This document shows, in pieces, positions 9,043 to 18,338 of a DNA stretch of 64,000 nt (positions are counted from its first letter, which is position 1; each line of letters starts with the position of its first letter). Made by a program: the position numbers and the translations under genes. Under the pieces are notes generated by a model, which saw nothing but the letters and a program-made list of their open reading frames with translations, was not told the DNA's origin and did not search any database. The DNA comes from Bacteroidota bacterium (GTDB lineage Bacteria; Bacteroidota; Bacteroidia; Bacteroidales; UBA4417): assembly GCA_013376995.1 (NCBI GenBank), contig JACAAZ010000010.1, forward strand, positions 62,001 to 126,000, given 5' to 3'.

Positions 9043-10740
9043 ATGTGGAAGAACATTGTTCAATACCTTTTCAGGAAACCTGACGAGATTGGTTTCGACA
9101 ATTACATGGTTGTTTTTCTTTGTTTCCTGATTGCCTTAATGGGTTTACTGGGAACGTTAATCAACCTTGTTGTCGGGCTTGGGTGGTTTACCATTGTTTC
9201 AACACTCTTCATAACATTCGTATTCAGCGGTATATATCTATACAGCAGGCTAAAACAGAAATATATAGTTTCGAAATACATTTTGTCAATCCTCTCGCTG
9301 ATCATCATCAATTTTGAATGGTTCATCAATTATGGTTCAATGGGGCCTATAATTTACCTGTTTGTGATTCTTGAATCCTTCATCCTTATCTTTTTTGTAA
9401 AATTGGAAAAGGTGATCTTCACCTCCTTATTATTCTTAGATGTTACTTTTCTTTTCCTTATAGAGAATTATTATCCTGCCTCTGTCGGCAAATATCCATC
9501 TGATTCAGCCCGCTTGATGGATCTGTATTCAAGCATGATCATTTACCTCCTCCTTGGGATTGCATTGTTAAATATTGCACTAAAGTTCTACATCAGGCAA
9601 CAGGAAAAGGCTCAACTTGCAGATAAGCTAAAATCAGCTTTCCTTGCAAACATGAGCCATGAAATCAGGACACCGATGAATGGTATACTTGGCTTTGCCG
9701 AACTCCTTAAAAAACGAGACCTGAGTGGGGAAGAGCAGCAGAGTTATATTGATATCATTGAAAAAAGCGGGGCACGAATGCTTAATATCATAAATAACCT
9801 GATAGATATTTCAAGGATTGAATCGGGTATTATGGATGTGGATTGGGGTGAATCCAATCTAAATGAACAACTGGAATTTATTCATACCTTTTTCCATCCC
9901 GAGATCGAACAAAAAGGGCTTGAGTTTGCCTATCATGCAAGCCTGCCCTCAAACCTGGCCAAGGTAATAACCGACAGGGAAAAGGTTTATGCCATCCTGA
10001 CGAACCTGGTAAAAAATGCCATTAAGTTTACAAATCAAGGATCCATCCAATTTGGCTATGTGGTAAAAGGGAAATTCCTGGAGTTTTTTGTACGCGATAC
10101 AGGAATTGGAATTCCCAGGGACAGGCAGAGTGCGATTTTCGAACGATTTGTCCAGGCAGACCTCAATGACCAAATGGCTCACCAGGGTGCAGGGCTTGGC
10201 TTATCGATTACCCGATCGTATGTGCAGATGCTGGGTGGGGATTTATGGGTGGAAAGCACGGAAGGAAAAGGATCAACCTTCTATTTCACAATTCCTTACA
10301 ATGTTGAGCAAAATGAGCAGGATGATAGTATAACAGATAATTATCAAAGCTCTAAAAATCATCAGGCAGGAAAGCTCACCATTCTCATTGCAGAAGATGA
10401 CCCAGCATCAGAGGTGCTTATTTCCATTGCATTGGAGCCTTTGGCCAGGGAGATTATAAAGGTGCGTTCAGGAATAGAGGCCGTTGATGTTTGCCGCTCG
10501 AGAAAAGATATTGACCTCGTATTGATGGATATCAAGATGCCTGTGATGGGTGGCTATGAAGCAACACGTAAAATCCGTGAATTCAACGATAAGGTGATCA
10601 TCGTTGCCCAGACCGCTTATGGGTTAAGTGGTGACCGTGAAAAAGCCCTGGAGGCAGGCTGCAATGACTACATTGCCAAACCTATTCACCTGGAAACCCT
10701 TGAGAAAATTATCAGGAAACATTTAGGTGCGAAAACCTGA
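9043..10740 (+). CDS. Hybrid sensor histidine kinase / response regulator
   Basis: 565-residue membrane kinase. The N-terminal 185 residues hold about six hydrophobic helices with short loops, then a short helix leads to a HisKA domain with His206 (MSHEIRTPMNGILGF). The HATPase domain has NLVKNAIKFT, RDTGIGIP and GAGLGLSI motifs, and a C-terminal receiver (about 445-560) carries phospho-acceptor D496 (LVLMDIKMP). There is no DNA-binding output, so the phosphate probably moves on to another protein or the receiver regulates the kinase itself. It is an orphan: no partner gene is next to it, and the gene downstream is convergent. Confidence 0.92.
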   Translation: MWKNIVQYLFRKPDEIGFDNYMVVFLCFLIALMGLLGTLINLVVGLGWFTIVSTLFITFVFSGIYLYSRLKQKYIVSKYILSILSLIIINFEWFINYGSMGPIIYLFVILESFILIFFVKLEKVIFTSLLFLDVTFLFLIENYYPASVGKYPSDSARLMDLYSSMIIYLLLGIALLNIALKFYIRQQEKAQLADKLKSAFLANMSHEIRTPMNGILGFAELLKKRDLSGEEQQSYIDIIEKSGARMLNIINNLIDISRIESGIMDVDWGESNLNEQLEFIHTFFHPEIEQKGLEFAYHASLPSNLAKVITDREKVYAILTNLVKNAIKFTNQGSIQFGYVVKGKFLEFFVRDTGIGIPRDRQSAIFERFVQADLNDQMAHQGAGLGLSITRSYVQMLGGDLWVESTEGKGSTFYFTIPYNVEQNEQDDSITDNYQSSKNHQAGKLTILIAEDDPASEVLISIALEPLAREIIKVRSGIEAVDVCRSRKDIDLVLMDIKMPVMGGYEATRKIREFNDKVIIVAQTAYGLSGDREKALEAGCNDYIAKPIHLETLEKIIRKHLGAKT

Positions 10741-10779
10741 AAACATATCTCCTCTTACAACATCCTTAAGATTGCCTGT

Positions 10780-11133
10780 TCATCCTGGTACAGCCGGAAC
10801 TTCAATCTTCAAATCACCGGTTCCTTTCAAAAAGGTGATATTCAGGAAAATTTTGCGCTCTTTTTCTGAATCAGATGTGAAAGTTTCACAGGTATCCATT
10901 GATATGTGATAGTTTAAATCAGCAAAGAGATCAGGTATCTTTTTCTCCTGTATTTCAATATTGAAGCAGATCTCAATATCCGAGAACATATGAAAATCCA
11001 TGATAAAGCCGTGACGGTTAATTATTGTTTCGATTTCAGAAATTGCTGCATGCCGCTCGCGATTACTGATGGCTTTCCAGTAAATGTTGATATTGTTTTT
11101 CATAAAAGCCCAGTAAGGATCATTGAAATTCAT
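10780..11133 (-). CDS. Hypothetical protein (117 aa)
   Basis: Small soluble protein of unknown function, starting MNFNDPYWAFMKNNINIYW. The composition looks like an alpha/beta fold (helix NRERHAAISEIETIINRHG, then strands FHMFSDIEICFNIEIQ and ERKIFLNITFLKGTGDLKIEV). The open frame continues to 11235, but that extension runs through the intergenic repeat unit at 11156-11218, so the ATG at 11131-11133 is the better start. It is convergent with the hybrid kinase gene. I do not recognise the family. Confidence 0.6.
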   Translation of the reverse strand: MNFNDPYWAFMKNNINIYWKAISNRERHAAISEIETIINRHGFIMDFHMFSDIEICFNIEIQEKKIPDLFADLNYHISMDTCETFTSDSEKERKIFLNITFLKGTGDLKIEVPAVPG

Positions 11134-11155
11134 GATAATAAGCAGTGAATTGTTG

Positions 11156-11218
11156 GTCAGGCGGGATTTGTTGGTCAGGCGGGATTTGCAATCCTTGGTC
11201 AGGTGGATTGCAAATCCC
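11156..11218. repeat. Tandem TTGGTCAGGNGG repeat with a 14-bp inverted repeat
   Basis: Three imperfect copies of a unit beginning TTGGTCAGGCGGGATTTG lie in tandem. The last two enclose a perfect inverted repeat, GGGATTTGCAATCC (11181-11194) and GGATTGCAAATCCC (11205-11218), with a 10-bp loop. It lies between two minus-strand genes and could form a strong hairpin; it lacks a T tract, so a classical terminator is unlikely. Confidence 0.75.
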
Positions 11219-11246
11219 ACAAGATAAAAAGACAAAGGAGTAATCT

Positions 11247-11702
11247 TTAAACAGCAGAGATACCAAACTGATTAGCCAGAGTTTCAAGGTCTGTTTTGGC
11301 AGCATCCAGCGTCCTCTCTTTTTGGATATCCATCATCTTGGTATGACCCGCATCATATAGCACTATCCTGTAATCATTAATTGGCACGTCCAACTGGCGA
11401 TTGCCCCTGCTAAATGCAGACCATGTGATGGCAGATTCCTTTATTCCGACATGCATTGTATCATCCACAGATATCCACTTCCCTATAGGAATAACTCCAA
11501 ACAGCATGTTTGAGAATTTTATCCGTCTTGAACCCGGATCAATTGTAGCACAGGTCGAGGACAATCCAACAAAAGCCCCTAATACCAAAGGGATTACTCC
11601 ATACACAGAAGAAAACAGAATAAATATACCGGCTAAAAAAAGTAAAATCCCGGCTGAAGATCCGGTTGGACCATATGATTTGTCAAGCCTGAAAGTCTTC
11701 AT
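11247..11702 (-). CDS. Hypothetical membrane protein (151 aa)
   Basis: The protein has a polar N-terminus, two closely spaced hydrophobic helices (about 17-32 and 34-50; SAGILLFLAGIFILFSSVYG and VIPLVLGAFVGLSS) and a C-terminal domain with beta-strand character (KFSNMLFGVIPIGKWISVDD, QLDVPINDYRIVLYD) ending in a helix. The layout, two helices then a small beta domain, resembles bacterial PH-like membrane proteins, but the similarity is only of shape. Function unknown. It may be co-transcribed with the downstream small gene across the repeat. Confidence 0.65.
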   Translation of the reverse strand: MKTFRLDKSYGPTGSSAGILLFLAGIFILFSSVYGVIPLVLGAFVGLSSTCATIDPGSRRIKFSNMLFGVIPIGKWISVDDTMHVGIKESAITWSAFSRGNRQLDVPINDYRIVLYDAGHTKMMDIQKERTLDAAKTDLETLANQFGISAV

Positions 11703-11850
11703 ACCTTATTTGTATAACATTAATGTGATTTTAACAGTCGGGGCTTGTCATTGGGGCTTTGTGTGGTGAGCCTGTGCGTTTTGGAAAGCCCTGGAGCTAA
11801 GTCCATGTTGACGGATTGTAGGTGTCATTCTTCAGCGTCATTTTAATCTT

Positions 11851-12240
11851 TCATGTCGACTGAATCAAGTCCCATTTATTTCCATATAAATCCATAAAAA
11901 CTGCAACTTTCCCATAAATTTCTTTTGTTGGTTCACGAACGATTGTGACATTCTTTTCAACTAAGCTATTATAATCTCTTTCGAAATCTTCTGTATTTAG
12001 AAATAGAAATACACGTCCCCCAGATTGGTTGCCAATGAATCTTTCCTGTTCGTCCGTAACTGCTTTAGCTAAAAGCAGACAACATTCTCCTTTCCCTTTA
12101 GGTTTAACCATAACCCAACGTTTCGTTTCACTTAATCTGGTGTCTTCAATCAAATCAAAATTCAACTTATTTGTATAAAACTCAATTGCTTCATCATAGT
12201 CTTTAACCAGAATTGAAATATGAATTATTCTTTGTCCCAT
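11851..12240 (-). CDS. VOC family protein (glyoxalase/bleomycin-resistance fold)
   Basis: 129-residue single-module vicinal oxygen chelate protein. It shows the family pattern: an N-terminal strand and helix (IIHISILVKDYDEAIEFYTNKLNF), central strands (RWVMVKPKGKGECCLLLAKA, GRVFLFLNTEDFERDYNSL) and the C-terminal VAVFMDLYGNKWDLIQ, whose D/N/W-rich end usually carries a metal ligand. Members act as dioxygenases, lyases or antibiotic-binding proteins; which applies here cannot be decided. Monocistronic by position. Confidence 0.85.
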   Translation of the reverse strand: MGQRIIHISILVKDYDEAIEFYTNKLNFDLIEDTRLSETKRWVMVKPKGKGECCLLLAKAVTDEQERFIGNQSGGRVFLFLNTEDFERDYNSLVEKNVTIVREPTKEIYGKVAVFMDLYGNKWDLIQST

Positions 12241-12330
12241 ATTTTCAGTCTCATTACATATCTATTACTCTTACCGCTAACTATAGTATAAAAACATGAC
12301 ATCATCACAGTCAATCTTCCAACAAACCTT

Positions 12331-12852
12331 TTAATGCCACTTAAATTCAGTTGAACGTAATGGATCTATATTTTTAAACGCATCAAAATTCTTCAGTTTA
12401 TTGCTTTCCCACCAGTCAAAATAGGCTTTAGCAGCGATTTTTTGTGATTCAACAGTCTGTATAACCCTAAACTCATCCGAAACCCTATAAGTAAGGATGG
12501 GGTTCTGTGAAGGAAACCGGCCTATCAGCTGCTCGCTATTATTCGCCACAGCCCTTATTGATTCAATGGTCCATAAAACTATCATCCCTAAGCTGCATTC
12601 TGGTTGGTAAAATGAAGATATTGGATTAACGGGGATCTTTGAGATTCTTGTTGTGTCGTTCCGGTATTGAAGCAGCATTGGGATATCCCGGTAGGTAAAT
12701 TCAGGAAGCCCGGTTGTATTGTACTGATTCGCCTTAAGCTGTTCAATGTATTTTTCAACAGTAAAATCCTGATTAAAGGAAGCAGCTTCTTTATGGCAAC
12801 TCACCAAAACAATCATTGTAAAAATAGCAGCCTGGAAATTCATTGTTTTCAT
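12331..12852 (-). CDS. Hypothetical lipoprotein, possibly DUF4943
   Basis: 173-residue lipoprotein; the signal peptide ends in the lipobox MIVLVSC with Cys19 followed by HKE. The mature protein contains TYRDIPMLLQYRNDTT, NPISSFYQPECSLGMIVLWTIESIRA and YFDWWE, which recall the Bacteroidota DUF4943 family as I remember it; no search was possible. Probably attached to the periplasmic face of a membrane. No functional neighbour is evident. A small number of substitutions could make this a related but distinct family. Confidence 0.65.
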   Translation of the reverse strand: MKTMNFQAAIFTMIVLVSCHKEAASFNQDFTVEKYIEQLKANQYNTTGLPEFTYRDIPMLLQYRNDTTRISKIPVNPISSFYQPECSLGMIVLWTIESIRAVANNSEQLIGRFPSQNPILTYRVSDEFRVIQTVESQKIAAKAYFDWWESNKLKNFDAFKNIDPLRSTEFKWH

Positions 12853-12984
12853 ATCTCAGTTATTAATTCACCATTTTCAAGTAACGCGAGTTCAGTAATT
12901 TATTACTCTAATTCCGTATCCCCCTCAAATATAGTGATGATTTACATAAATAGAGAGATACCAGTTACCGGATTTTATACTTTG

Positions 12985-14391
12985 CTATTCTAAACAGATC
13001 TTTTTAAAAATCATTTCATCATTGATCTTGGCTTTAAGCAAATAGATCCCTTTCGGCACATCTGAAAGGTCAAAACTGGTTTCAATGTTGAATTCCTTTT
13101 GTTTGAGCAGTTTCCCTTCCAAACTGAGTATCTCTGCCAGGGTTGTTCTGCCCATATCATTGTCAATCAAAATATTGAGCTTGCCTGAAGTGGGGTTGGG
13201 AAAAACCCGGATTCCCCCTGCTTTCCTTGATGGTATTGAAGTTGATTCCAGTACAACAATTTTAAATATTGTATAAATAAATGCTCCCGCATCATCCGTT
13301 GCTTTGATCCGGATATTGAGGGATTGAATTGTATTAGGCTTACCGGAGAATGCAGCTGTAATCGAATCAAATGACAGCCAACCTGGCAAAGGACTTCCAT
13401 TTGTAAGTTTTGCCGAATAAGTCAGTGTGTTATTCCCGTCATCATCTATAAATGTACTGTCAGGAATCGTAAAGGTGAACTGTTGGCCAACGTACCCATA
13501 TTGCTGGGGAATAAAGTTTTTCAGATAGGGTACATAATTGGTGTACCTGAGGCTATCCATTAAACTATCGATTCGTACCCAATAAACATAGGTATCTGAA
13601 TAGTCAGGTAAGATGCCGGTTGTATAAAAAAGGTATTTATTATCAGCGGAAACATAAGGCCCCCAATTGCCCGATCCAAAGTTTATCAGGTCACCCAGGC
13701 TTTTGGGATTTGTCCAGTTGCCATCATCTTTATGATAGCTGATTTTCATGCCACCTTTTGACAATATCATGAAGGATTCATCTTTCGGGACAAAGAAATC
13801 GAGGTTATCGCCAGTGGTATTCAATGGGAGCCCTAAGCTGACAGCTGCTGAATCAGGCATATTCAGATCAAGCCTGCACCAATCTTTGGCACCAATACCG
13901 GTATCGGGGATGCTTGAAGTATAATAGTTCCCGTTATTGGTAACCTGCACATAATGAGCGGTATTCAGGTTGGATAGGAACCGCTGAGGGTTTGTCCATC
14001 CGGCTGAACTTTTAATTGAATAAAAAGATTCAACCTCCGGGTTTTGAATAAACATTGTATCTCCTGAAACAGTTAAAGCCGGAGCACAGTAATCATTAAA
14101 TAAATTAAAAGGTCCGGTCCAATGATCAGCTGTATACCTGTAATACCTGACTGTGTCACCTGTGATAGGGTAATAGTTATGAATCCCTGAATAGAAAAGC
14201 TCCTTATTGTCATTGGATATCGCAATTCTTTCCGCTGCAAAAGACCCCGGAGCTACAGCCAGGTGAAATATCTGGGGAACATTACCAGGGAGCGTTTGTC
14301 CAAGATAGAGACTGTCAGTGGGAATGGTTTGGGCATTCATAAGATTCCCACATAATAAAATTAGAAGTAGTGTGATAAAATTTGTTTTCAT
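12985..14391 (-). CDS. T9SS-secreted WD40/PD40-like propeller protein, paralogue 1
   Basis: 468-residue secreted protein. After the signal peptide (MKTNFITLLLILLCGNLMNAQ) comes the family motif PTDSLYLGQTLPGN, then PD40/TolB-like propeller blades (about 45-300; SADNKYLFYTTG, PKDESFMILSKGG), a dystroglycan-type cadherin-like module (about 315-400; DDDGNNTLTYSAKLTNGSPLPGWLSFD) and a C-terminal type A T9SS sorting domain (VFPNPTSGKLNI ... PKGIYLLKAKIN). It is thus exported by T9SS and probably attached to the cell surface. It is the second gene of a tandem pair; an equivalent pair lies at 27049-29698. The ligand is unknown. Confidence 0.88.
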   Translation of the reverse strand: MKTNFITLLLILLCGNLMNAQTIPTDSLYLGQTLPGNVPQIFHLAVAPGSFAAERIAISNDNKELFYSGIHNYYPITGDTVRYYRYTADHWTGPFNLFNDYCAPALTVSGDTMFIQNPEVESFYSIKSSAGWTNPQRFLSNLNTAHYVQVTNNGNYYTSSIPDTGIGAKDWCRLDLNMPDSAAVSLGLPLNTTGDNLDFFVPKDESFMILSKGGMKISYHKDDGNWTNPKSLGDLINFGSGNWGPYVSADNKYLFYTTGILPDYSDTYVYWVRIDSLMDSLRYTNYVPYLKNFIPQQYGYVGQQFTFTIPDSTFIDDDGNNTLTYSAKLTNGSPLPGWLSFDSITAAFSGKPNTIQSLNIRIKATDDAGAFIYTIFKIVVLESTSIPSRKAGGIRVFPNPTSGKLNILIDNDMGRTTLAEILSLEGKLLKQKEFNIETSFDLSDVPKGIYLLKAKINDEMIFKKICLE

Positions 14392-14446
14392 TTTGAAGAA
14401 GTTTATAGTTGTTTTTCCATTCCTGTTTCATTTCATAAAACCAGGC

Positions 14447-15874
14447 TTATTGTATACAGATCTTACGGACAGTGCTTTGATTGTTCCGGATCAGCTTGAT
14501 CAGGTAAATCCCTTTCGGTTGGTCTGACAGGTCAATACGTAAGAATTCTTTGAAATTATTTTTCAGAATCACCTTGCCCAGCGGGTCATAAACTTCGATC
14601 CGTGACTGATTGTCTGTTTGTATGTCCTGTGAAATCTTGATCACTCCATTGCTGGGATTTGGGAAAATCCTTATTTCCGAATCTCTAAGGGAAGGAAGTG
14701 ATGTTGGTTCCAACACCTTGATCTTGAAAGCTCCCGAGGCAGCTGCACCGGCAGTGTCCGTTGCTTTAACCCTGACAAGGATTGATTGAATGCTTGGAGG
14801 TAATCCGGAAAATGTGGCTGTGATCGTGTCAAAAGTCAGCCAGGAAGGCAATGGGCTGCCATTGCTGAGTGTTGCACTATATGAGAGCGTGTTGTTGCCA
14901 TCATCATCATAAAAAGTGCTGTCAGGAATCGTGTAAGTAAATGAATACCCGACATAAGCATTCTGGTCAGGAATTTTATTCTTCAGATAAGGAGTATAAT
15001 TGGTATATTTCAAACTATCGATAAAACTTGTCCCTACCCAATAAATATCATTGTTCGAAACATAAGTCATAAATAGATTATCGTCTGTGATTTCACTCCC
15101 GCATTCATACGTTGGAGTATTAATAATATTCCCGAGATTCTTTGGATTGGTCCAGGTTCCATCCACCTTTTTGTAGGCTATATACAGGTCTGAACTACCG
15201 AAACCACCGGGCCTTGAAGAATTGAAGATAAAGTAACTCTCATCGGGTGCAACATAGGGGTTTCCCCATGCCATATTCGGATCATTGAAGATAGCAGGTA
15301 AAACTACCCTGGGCTGGTAGGCTCCATTCTGATATTTCGAATAACATAGTTTGCCGGAAACGTTCTCAAAGTATATGGAAGTATCCGCAACAACACAGGG
15401 ATGGTATTCATCCTGGCTAGTGTTCAGCTGGCTTCCGAGATTAATGGGTTCGCTCCAAACCGAATCAGGCTTAATGCTGTAACAGAGGTCAGCTCCTCCA
15501 ACCGGGTTGGGCGGGTTATATGCATAGTAATAAATCCTCTGTCCATCAGGAGAGTAAATTGCTTCATCGGCTGACCTGCTCATTGAAAAGGATATCGTAT
15601 CAGGACCTAGCCAATGGTTATTTTTATAATCTAGAACCATGGTTCGCTTATCAGGCCAGTCCCCGATTGCAAATATCATTTCATCCCCGGCTGGTGCGAT
15701 GGAAATGCCATATTCTACCCTGCCACTAACAGATACAATTCCCGGGGCGAATACCTGTGGAATATTACCGGGAGGTGTTTGTCCGAGGTACAAGCTGTCA
15801 GGTGGGATAGTTTGGGCAAGGGAAATTCTTCCAAAAAGGAAGATCAACATAAGGGATATTAAGGGTCTCTTCAT
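14447..15874 (-). CDS. T9SS-secreted WD40/PD40-like propeller protein, paralogue 2
   Basis: 475 residues from the ATG at 15872-15874, chosen because it gives a clean signal peptide (MKRPLISLMLIFLFGRISLAQ). The frame is open further upstream, but the extra 30 residues are not signal-like. It shares the motif PPDSLYLGQTPPGN with its three paralogues, followed by PD40 blades (APAGDEMIFAIGD, APDESYFIFNSSRPGG, SPDGQRIYYYAY), a cadherin-like module (DDDGNNTLSYSATLSNGSPLPSWLTFD) and a type A sorting domain (IFPNPSNGVIKI ... PKGIYLIKLIRN). First gene of the pair, 55 bp before paralogue 1. An inverted repeat ends on the A of its start codon. Confidence 0.88.
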   Translation of the reverse strand: MKRPLISLMLIFLFGRISLAQTIPPDSLYLGQTPPGNIPQVFAPGIVSVSGRVEYGISIAPAGDEMIFAIGDWPDKRTMVLDYKNNHWLGPDTISFSMSRSADEAIYSPDGQRIYYYAYNPPNPVGGADLCYSIKPDSVWSEPINLGSQLNTSQDEYHPCVVADTSIYFENVSGKLCYSKYQNGAYQPRVVLPAIFNDPNMAWGNPYVAPDESYFIFNSSRPGGFGSSDLYIAYKKVDGTWTNPKNLGNIINTPTYECGSEITDDNLFMTYVSNNDIYWVGTSFIDSLKYTNYTPYLKNKIPDQNAYVGYSFTYTIPDSTFYDDDGNNTLSYSATLSNGSPLPSWLTFDTITATFSGLPPSIQSILVRVKATDTAGAAASGAFKIKVLEPTSLPSLRDSEIRIFPNPSNGVIKISQDIQTDNQSRIEVYDPLGKVILKNNFKEFLRIDLSDQPKGIYLIKLIRNNQSTVRKICIQ

Positions 15875-15912
15875 TGTGCAAAAGATTAGCTTATAATTAT
15901 TTTTTTGCACAA
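15874..15912 (-). promoter_or_regulatory. 10-bp inverted repeat abutting the start codon
   Basis: TTGTGCAAAA (15874-15883) and TTTTGCACAA (15903-15912) are a perfect inverted repeat with 19 bp between the arms. On the minus strand the 3' arm ends on the A of the ATG. A one-mismatch -7 box (TTATTTTG, 15910-15917) overlaps the outer arm. The arrangement recurs at 29698. It may be an operator or a leader hairpin controlling translation. Confidence 0.5.
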
Positions 15913-16103
15913 AATAAAGGCGTAGAAATTCCTTATTCGACCATCTGCAAGTAGATGGACTCATTTAAGATTAAGAAATATCGAATAGGAAGTTTTGAGC
16001 TAATAACAGGGATGAAATCTCCCAAAATTGAAAAGTCTTATCAAACCGGGAGGAGCAGGACAGACAAGCAAATCCTCCCTGGTCTTCCTTTGGAAAGGGA
16101 GGA

Positions 16104-16796
16104 TTATATTTTATCTGTATTGATATTTAATTGCTTCAGAAAACGCTCCCGATAACTCAGGCCGATGGGAATAAGTTCTCCTCCGATTTTTATCCGGTTA
16201 CGCTCTATGCTTTCAATTTTATTCAAGGCTACTATGAAGGATTTATGGATGCGCATGAAATTATTGGCAGACAACTGGCTTTCCATATGCTGGAAATTTT
16301 GGAGTGTCATTACTTTTGACTTTGGCGTAATAATTCTCAAATAAGCGCCTTTGCCTTCGATATATAAAATGTCAGAGAAATTAACTCGCTCCATCCGGTA
16401 TTCTGTTTTGACAAACATATATTCCTTCGGGGTTTCCGATTCCCGCGCGGCCTGAACTTTGTCAATCGCTTTCAGGAAACGTTCAAATGAATAGGGCTTT
16501 AAAAGGTAGTCAACAACTGCATGGTTAAATCCTTCCACAGCATACTGACTGTAAGCCGAAACAATAATAATAGCGTGCGGATTCTGTATTGAATCCAGGA
16601 ATTGAAGCCCGGAAAATTGTTCCATCTGGATATCCAGGAAAACCAGGTCAACCGGGTTCGTTTTCATGAATGAAATCGCTTCGATCCCATTGAAGAATGA
16701 CTTTAACAGATTCAGATATGGGACCTGTGAAATGAACCCCTCTAGCTTTTCAACAGCAAGAGGGGTATCGTCGATAACTATGCAATTAATGCTCAC
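16104..16796 (-). CDS. LytTR family response regulator
   Basis: DNA-binding response regulator of 230 residues starting at a GTG (VSINCIVIDD) that overlaps the kinase stop by 11 bp. The in-frame ATG at 16880 would overlap the kinase by 95 bp and precede the receiver by a non-homologous stretch, so it is less likely. Receiver at 1-115 with D9-D10 and phospho-acceptor D55 (LVFLDIQM). LytTR domain at about 130-230 (FVKTEYRMERVNFSDILYIEG, FMRIHKSFIVALNKIESI). The natural partner is the overlapping LytS-type kinase. A promoter element shared by the kinase and the next upstream gene is the obvious candidate target. Confidence 0.9.
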   Translation of the reverse strand: MSINCIVIDDTPLAVEKLEGFISQVPYLNLLKSFFNGIEAISFMKTNPVDLVFLDIQMEQFSGLQFLDSIQNPHAIIIVSAYSQYAVEGFNHAVVDYLLKPYSFERFLKAIDKVQAARESETPKEYMFVKTEYRMERVNFSDILYIEGKGAYLRIITPKSKVMTLQNFQHMESQLSANNFMRIHKSFIVALNKIESIERNRIKIGGELIPIGLSYRERFLKQLNINTDKI

Positions 16797-17892
16797 GGGT
16801 AATGACGGATAAGGTGACAATGAAGGTACTGCTTTCTTCTTTAATGCTAAGAGTATGAAGTCCCGGGTAAATGATCTCAAGCCGGCGTTTTACATTGTTC
16901 AGGCCAACACCGGAAGCATAGTCCTTGTTAATGATTTTTGATTTTTCAAACTGGTTAACAGCAACAAACAGCACCTGCCCGCCCTGGATAGTAAATGTAA
17001 ACCGAATTGCACCAGGATTGCATTTATCTGTACAATGCTTGAATGCATTTTCCACAAAAGGGATAAACAACATGGGGGCAATACTGATCTTTCCGGGATC
17101 ACCCTCTACCGAAAATGATACCAGCTCCCTGTTGGCAAACTGTAATTTCTGAAGTTCAATATAGCTCTCTATATGCATGATTTCAGATGACAATTGAACC
17201 TTCTCTGCATTCGTATCATAGATCATATAGCGTAAGATATCCGAAAGTTTGAGCAGGGTTTCAGATGCTTTACCGGCATTCTTTTTTATCAAACTATCGA
17301 TATTGTTGAGTGTATTGAACAGGAAATGAGGATTTACCTGGTTTTTCAGCAGAGCCAGTTCGCTTTGAAGATTCTGCCTGGCAAGTTTCTCCGTGCGGAA
17401 CCAATATTCCAGCAGGAAAAAGAAGAATCCTGAAACAGAAAAAAACAGGGTAAAAACATAGGCCAGGCTTAGTGTAGAATAAAATCCAAGATCAACAGAA
17501 AAAATGAAAGTGCTTAGTAAAGCAACTAATCCGAAAGGCACCACCAAAATAAACAGGCCGGGAAGGATATATTTACTGTAGGTTTTTTGCTTTACTAAGC
17601 GCGGTGAAAAGTATCCATAGAAAAGGTAGAAAACGACCAGGGGATAGATAAGGTCAAAAAATACATTAAATACAATTCCCAGGATGTTGAAGTGACTCAG
17701 AAGATCACTTCCCACATCCGGCCTTACGAAAACTGACTGGAAATTCCTTAACAGTATCTCTAAAAAACTTTTTGAATGGCTTGCCATCCCAAAGAAGTTG
17801 TCTGCTTGTCCGGCCCAGTCATAGAAAGCGATTGACAAAGGGATCAATAACCAAAAACAGGCGTGAATGGTTATTCTTACTGATTTTTTCAT
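16786..17892 (-). CDS. LytS-type sensor histidine kinase
   Basis: 368-residue membrane kinase of the His_kinase (PF06580) family. About four transmembrane helices fill the first 160 residues (YLFYGYFSPRL between helices). The family signature with the phospho-accepting His follows (LKNQVNPHFLFNTLNNIDSL), then a HATPase domain (PFVENAFKH, GVGLNNVKRRL). Its stop overlaps the GTG start of the LytTR regulator, so the two are translationally coupled. Its upstream region carries an 81-bp element also found before the gene at 18462-19727, which suggests autoregulation. Confidence 0.92.
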   Translation of the reverse strand: MKKSVRITIHACFWLLIPLSIAFYDWAGQADNFFGMASHSKSFLEILLRNFQSVFVRPDVGSDLLSHFNILGIVFNVFFDLIYPLVVFYLFYGYFSPRLVKQKTYSKYILPGLFILVVPFGLVALLSTFIFSVDLGFYSTLSLAYVFTLFFSVSGFFFFLLEYWFRTEKLARQNLQSELALLKNQVNPHFLFNTLNNIDSLIKKNAGKASETLLKLSDILRYMIYDTNAEKVQLSSEIMHIESYIELQKLQFANRELVSFSVEGDPGKISIAPMLFIPFVENAFKHCTDKCNPGAIRFTFTIQGGQVLFVAVNQFEKSKIINKDYASGVGLNNVKRRLEIIYPGLHTLSIKEESSTFIVTLSVITREH

Positions 17893-17909
17893 GATTCTAA
17901 TTTTTGAGA

Positions 17910-17990
17910 TTGTTAAACATGAGACAAAATTCAGCCAGTATGTGGCTAAATAAAAATCTGTTTAACAAACCCTGCTTTTACATTCACCAA
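17910..17990 (-). promoter_or_regulatory. Shared promoter element, copy 1 (kinase gene)
   Basis: An 81-bp block aligning without gaps to 19743-19823, with 63 of 81 bases the same by hand count. It begins 18 bp upstream of the kinase start codon. Both copies keep the inverted repeat TTGTTAAAC/GTTTAACAA (17910-17918 and 17960-17968) at the same 50-bp offset, and ACAAACC next to it. Probably contains the promoter and a regulator site. Confidence 0.65.
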
Positions 17991-18249
17991 TGGTATGAAT
18001 TTAATAATAAGTCTGATACGGAAGCTGTATACTTCCGGAAACAGGTACAAAGGTTATTTAATTTTAATCAATAAGAATCAAGCTTAGCCTTTATGATGAT
18101 GGTGAAGCTTGCCAACATTACACAGAACAAGTCGGAGGTAAACCGAAATAGCATATGAATGGCAACAATAATGTTGGATACGTTAGTTTAATACATCTCA
18201 GTTCTAAGCCCGGGGTATCAAACCAATGATCGTAAATTTAGAACGCAGA

Positions 18250-18338
18250 TCCGCCTCAGGCGGACTGAAAGGACCGATTTACACAGATCTAATCCGTGAT
18301 CATCTTTACTTTCAGTGTCATCCCTGCCAGCCGGCAGG
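18250..18338. repeat. Palindromes in a non-coding spacer
   Basis: TCCGCCTCAGGCGGA (18250-18264) is a perfect 15-bp palindrome set between GAACGCAGA and CTGAAAGG. About 60 bp further, CCTGCC-AGCC-GGCAGG (18323-18338) is a second hairpin. The first belongs to the TCCG...CGGA class found at six other places in the window. The remaining spacer (17991-18461) shows no gene. Confidence 0.65.

Noticed and set aside
16797-16880. Longer LytTR regulator from the ATG at 16880
   Set aside because: It would overlap the kinase by 95 bp and add residues not belonging to a receiver domain; the GTG at 16796 gives the usual family length.
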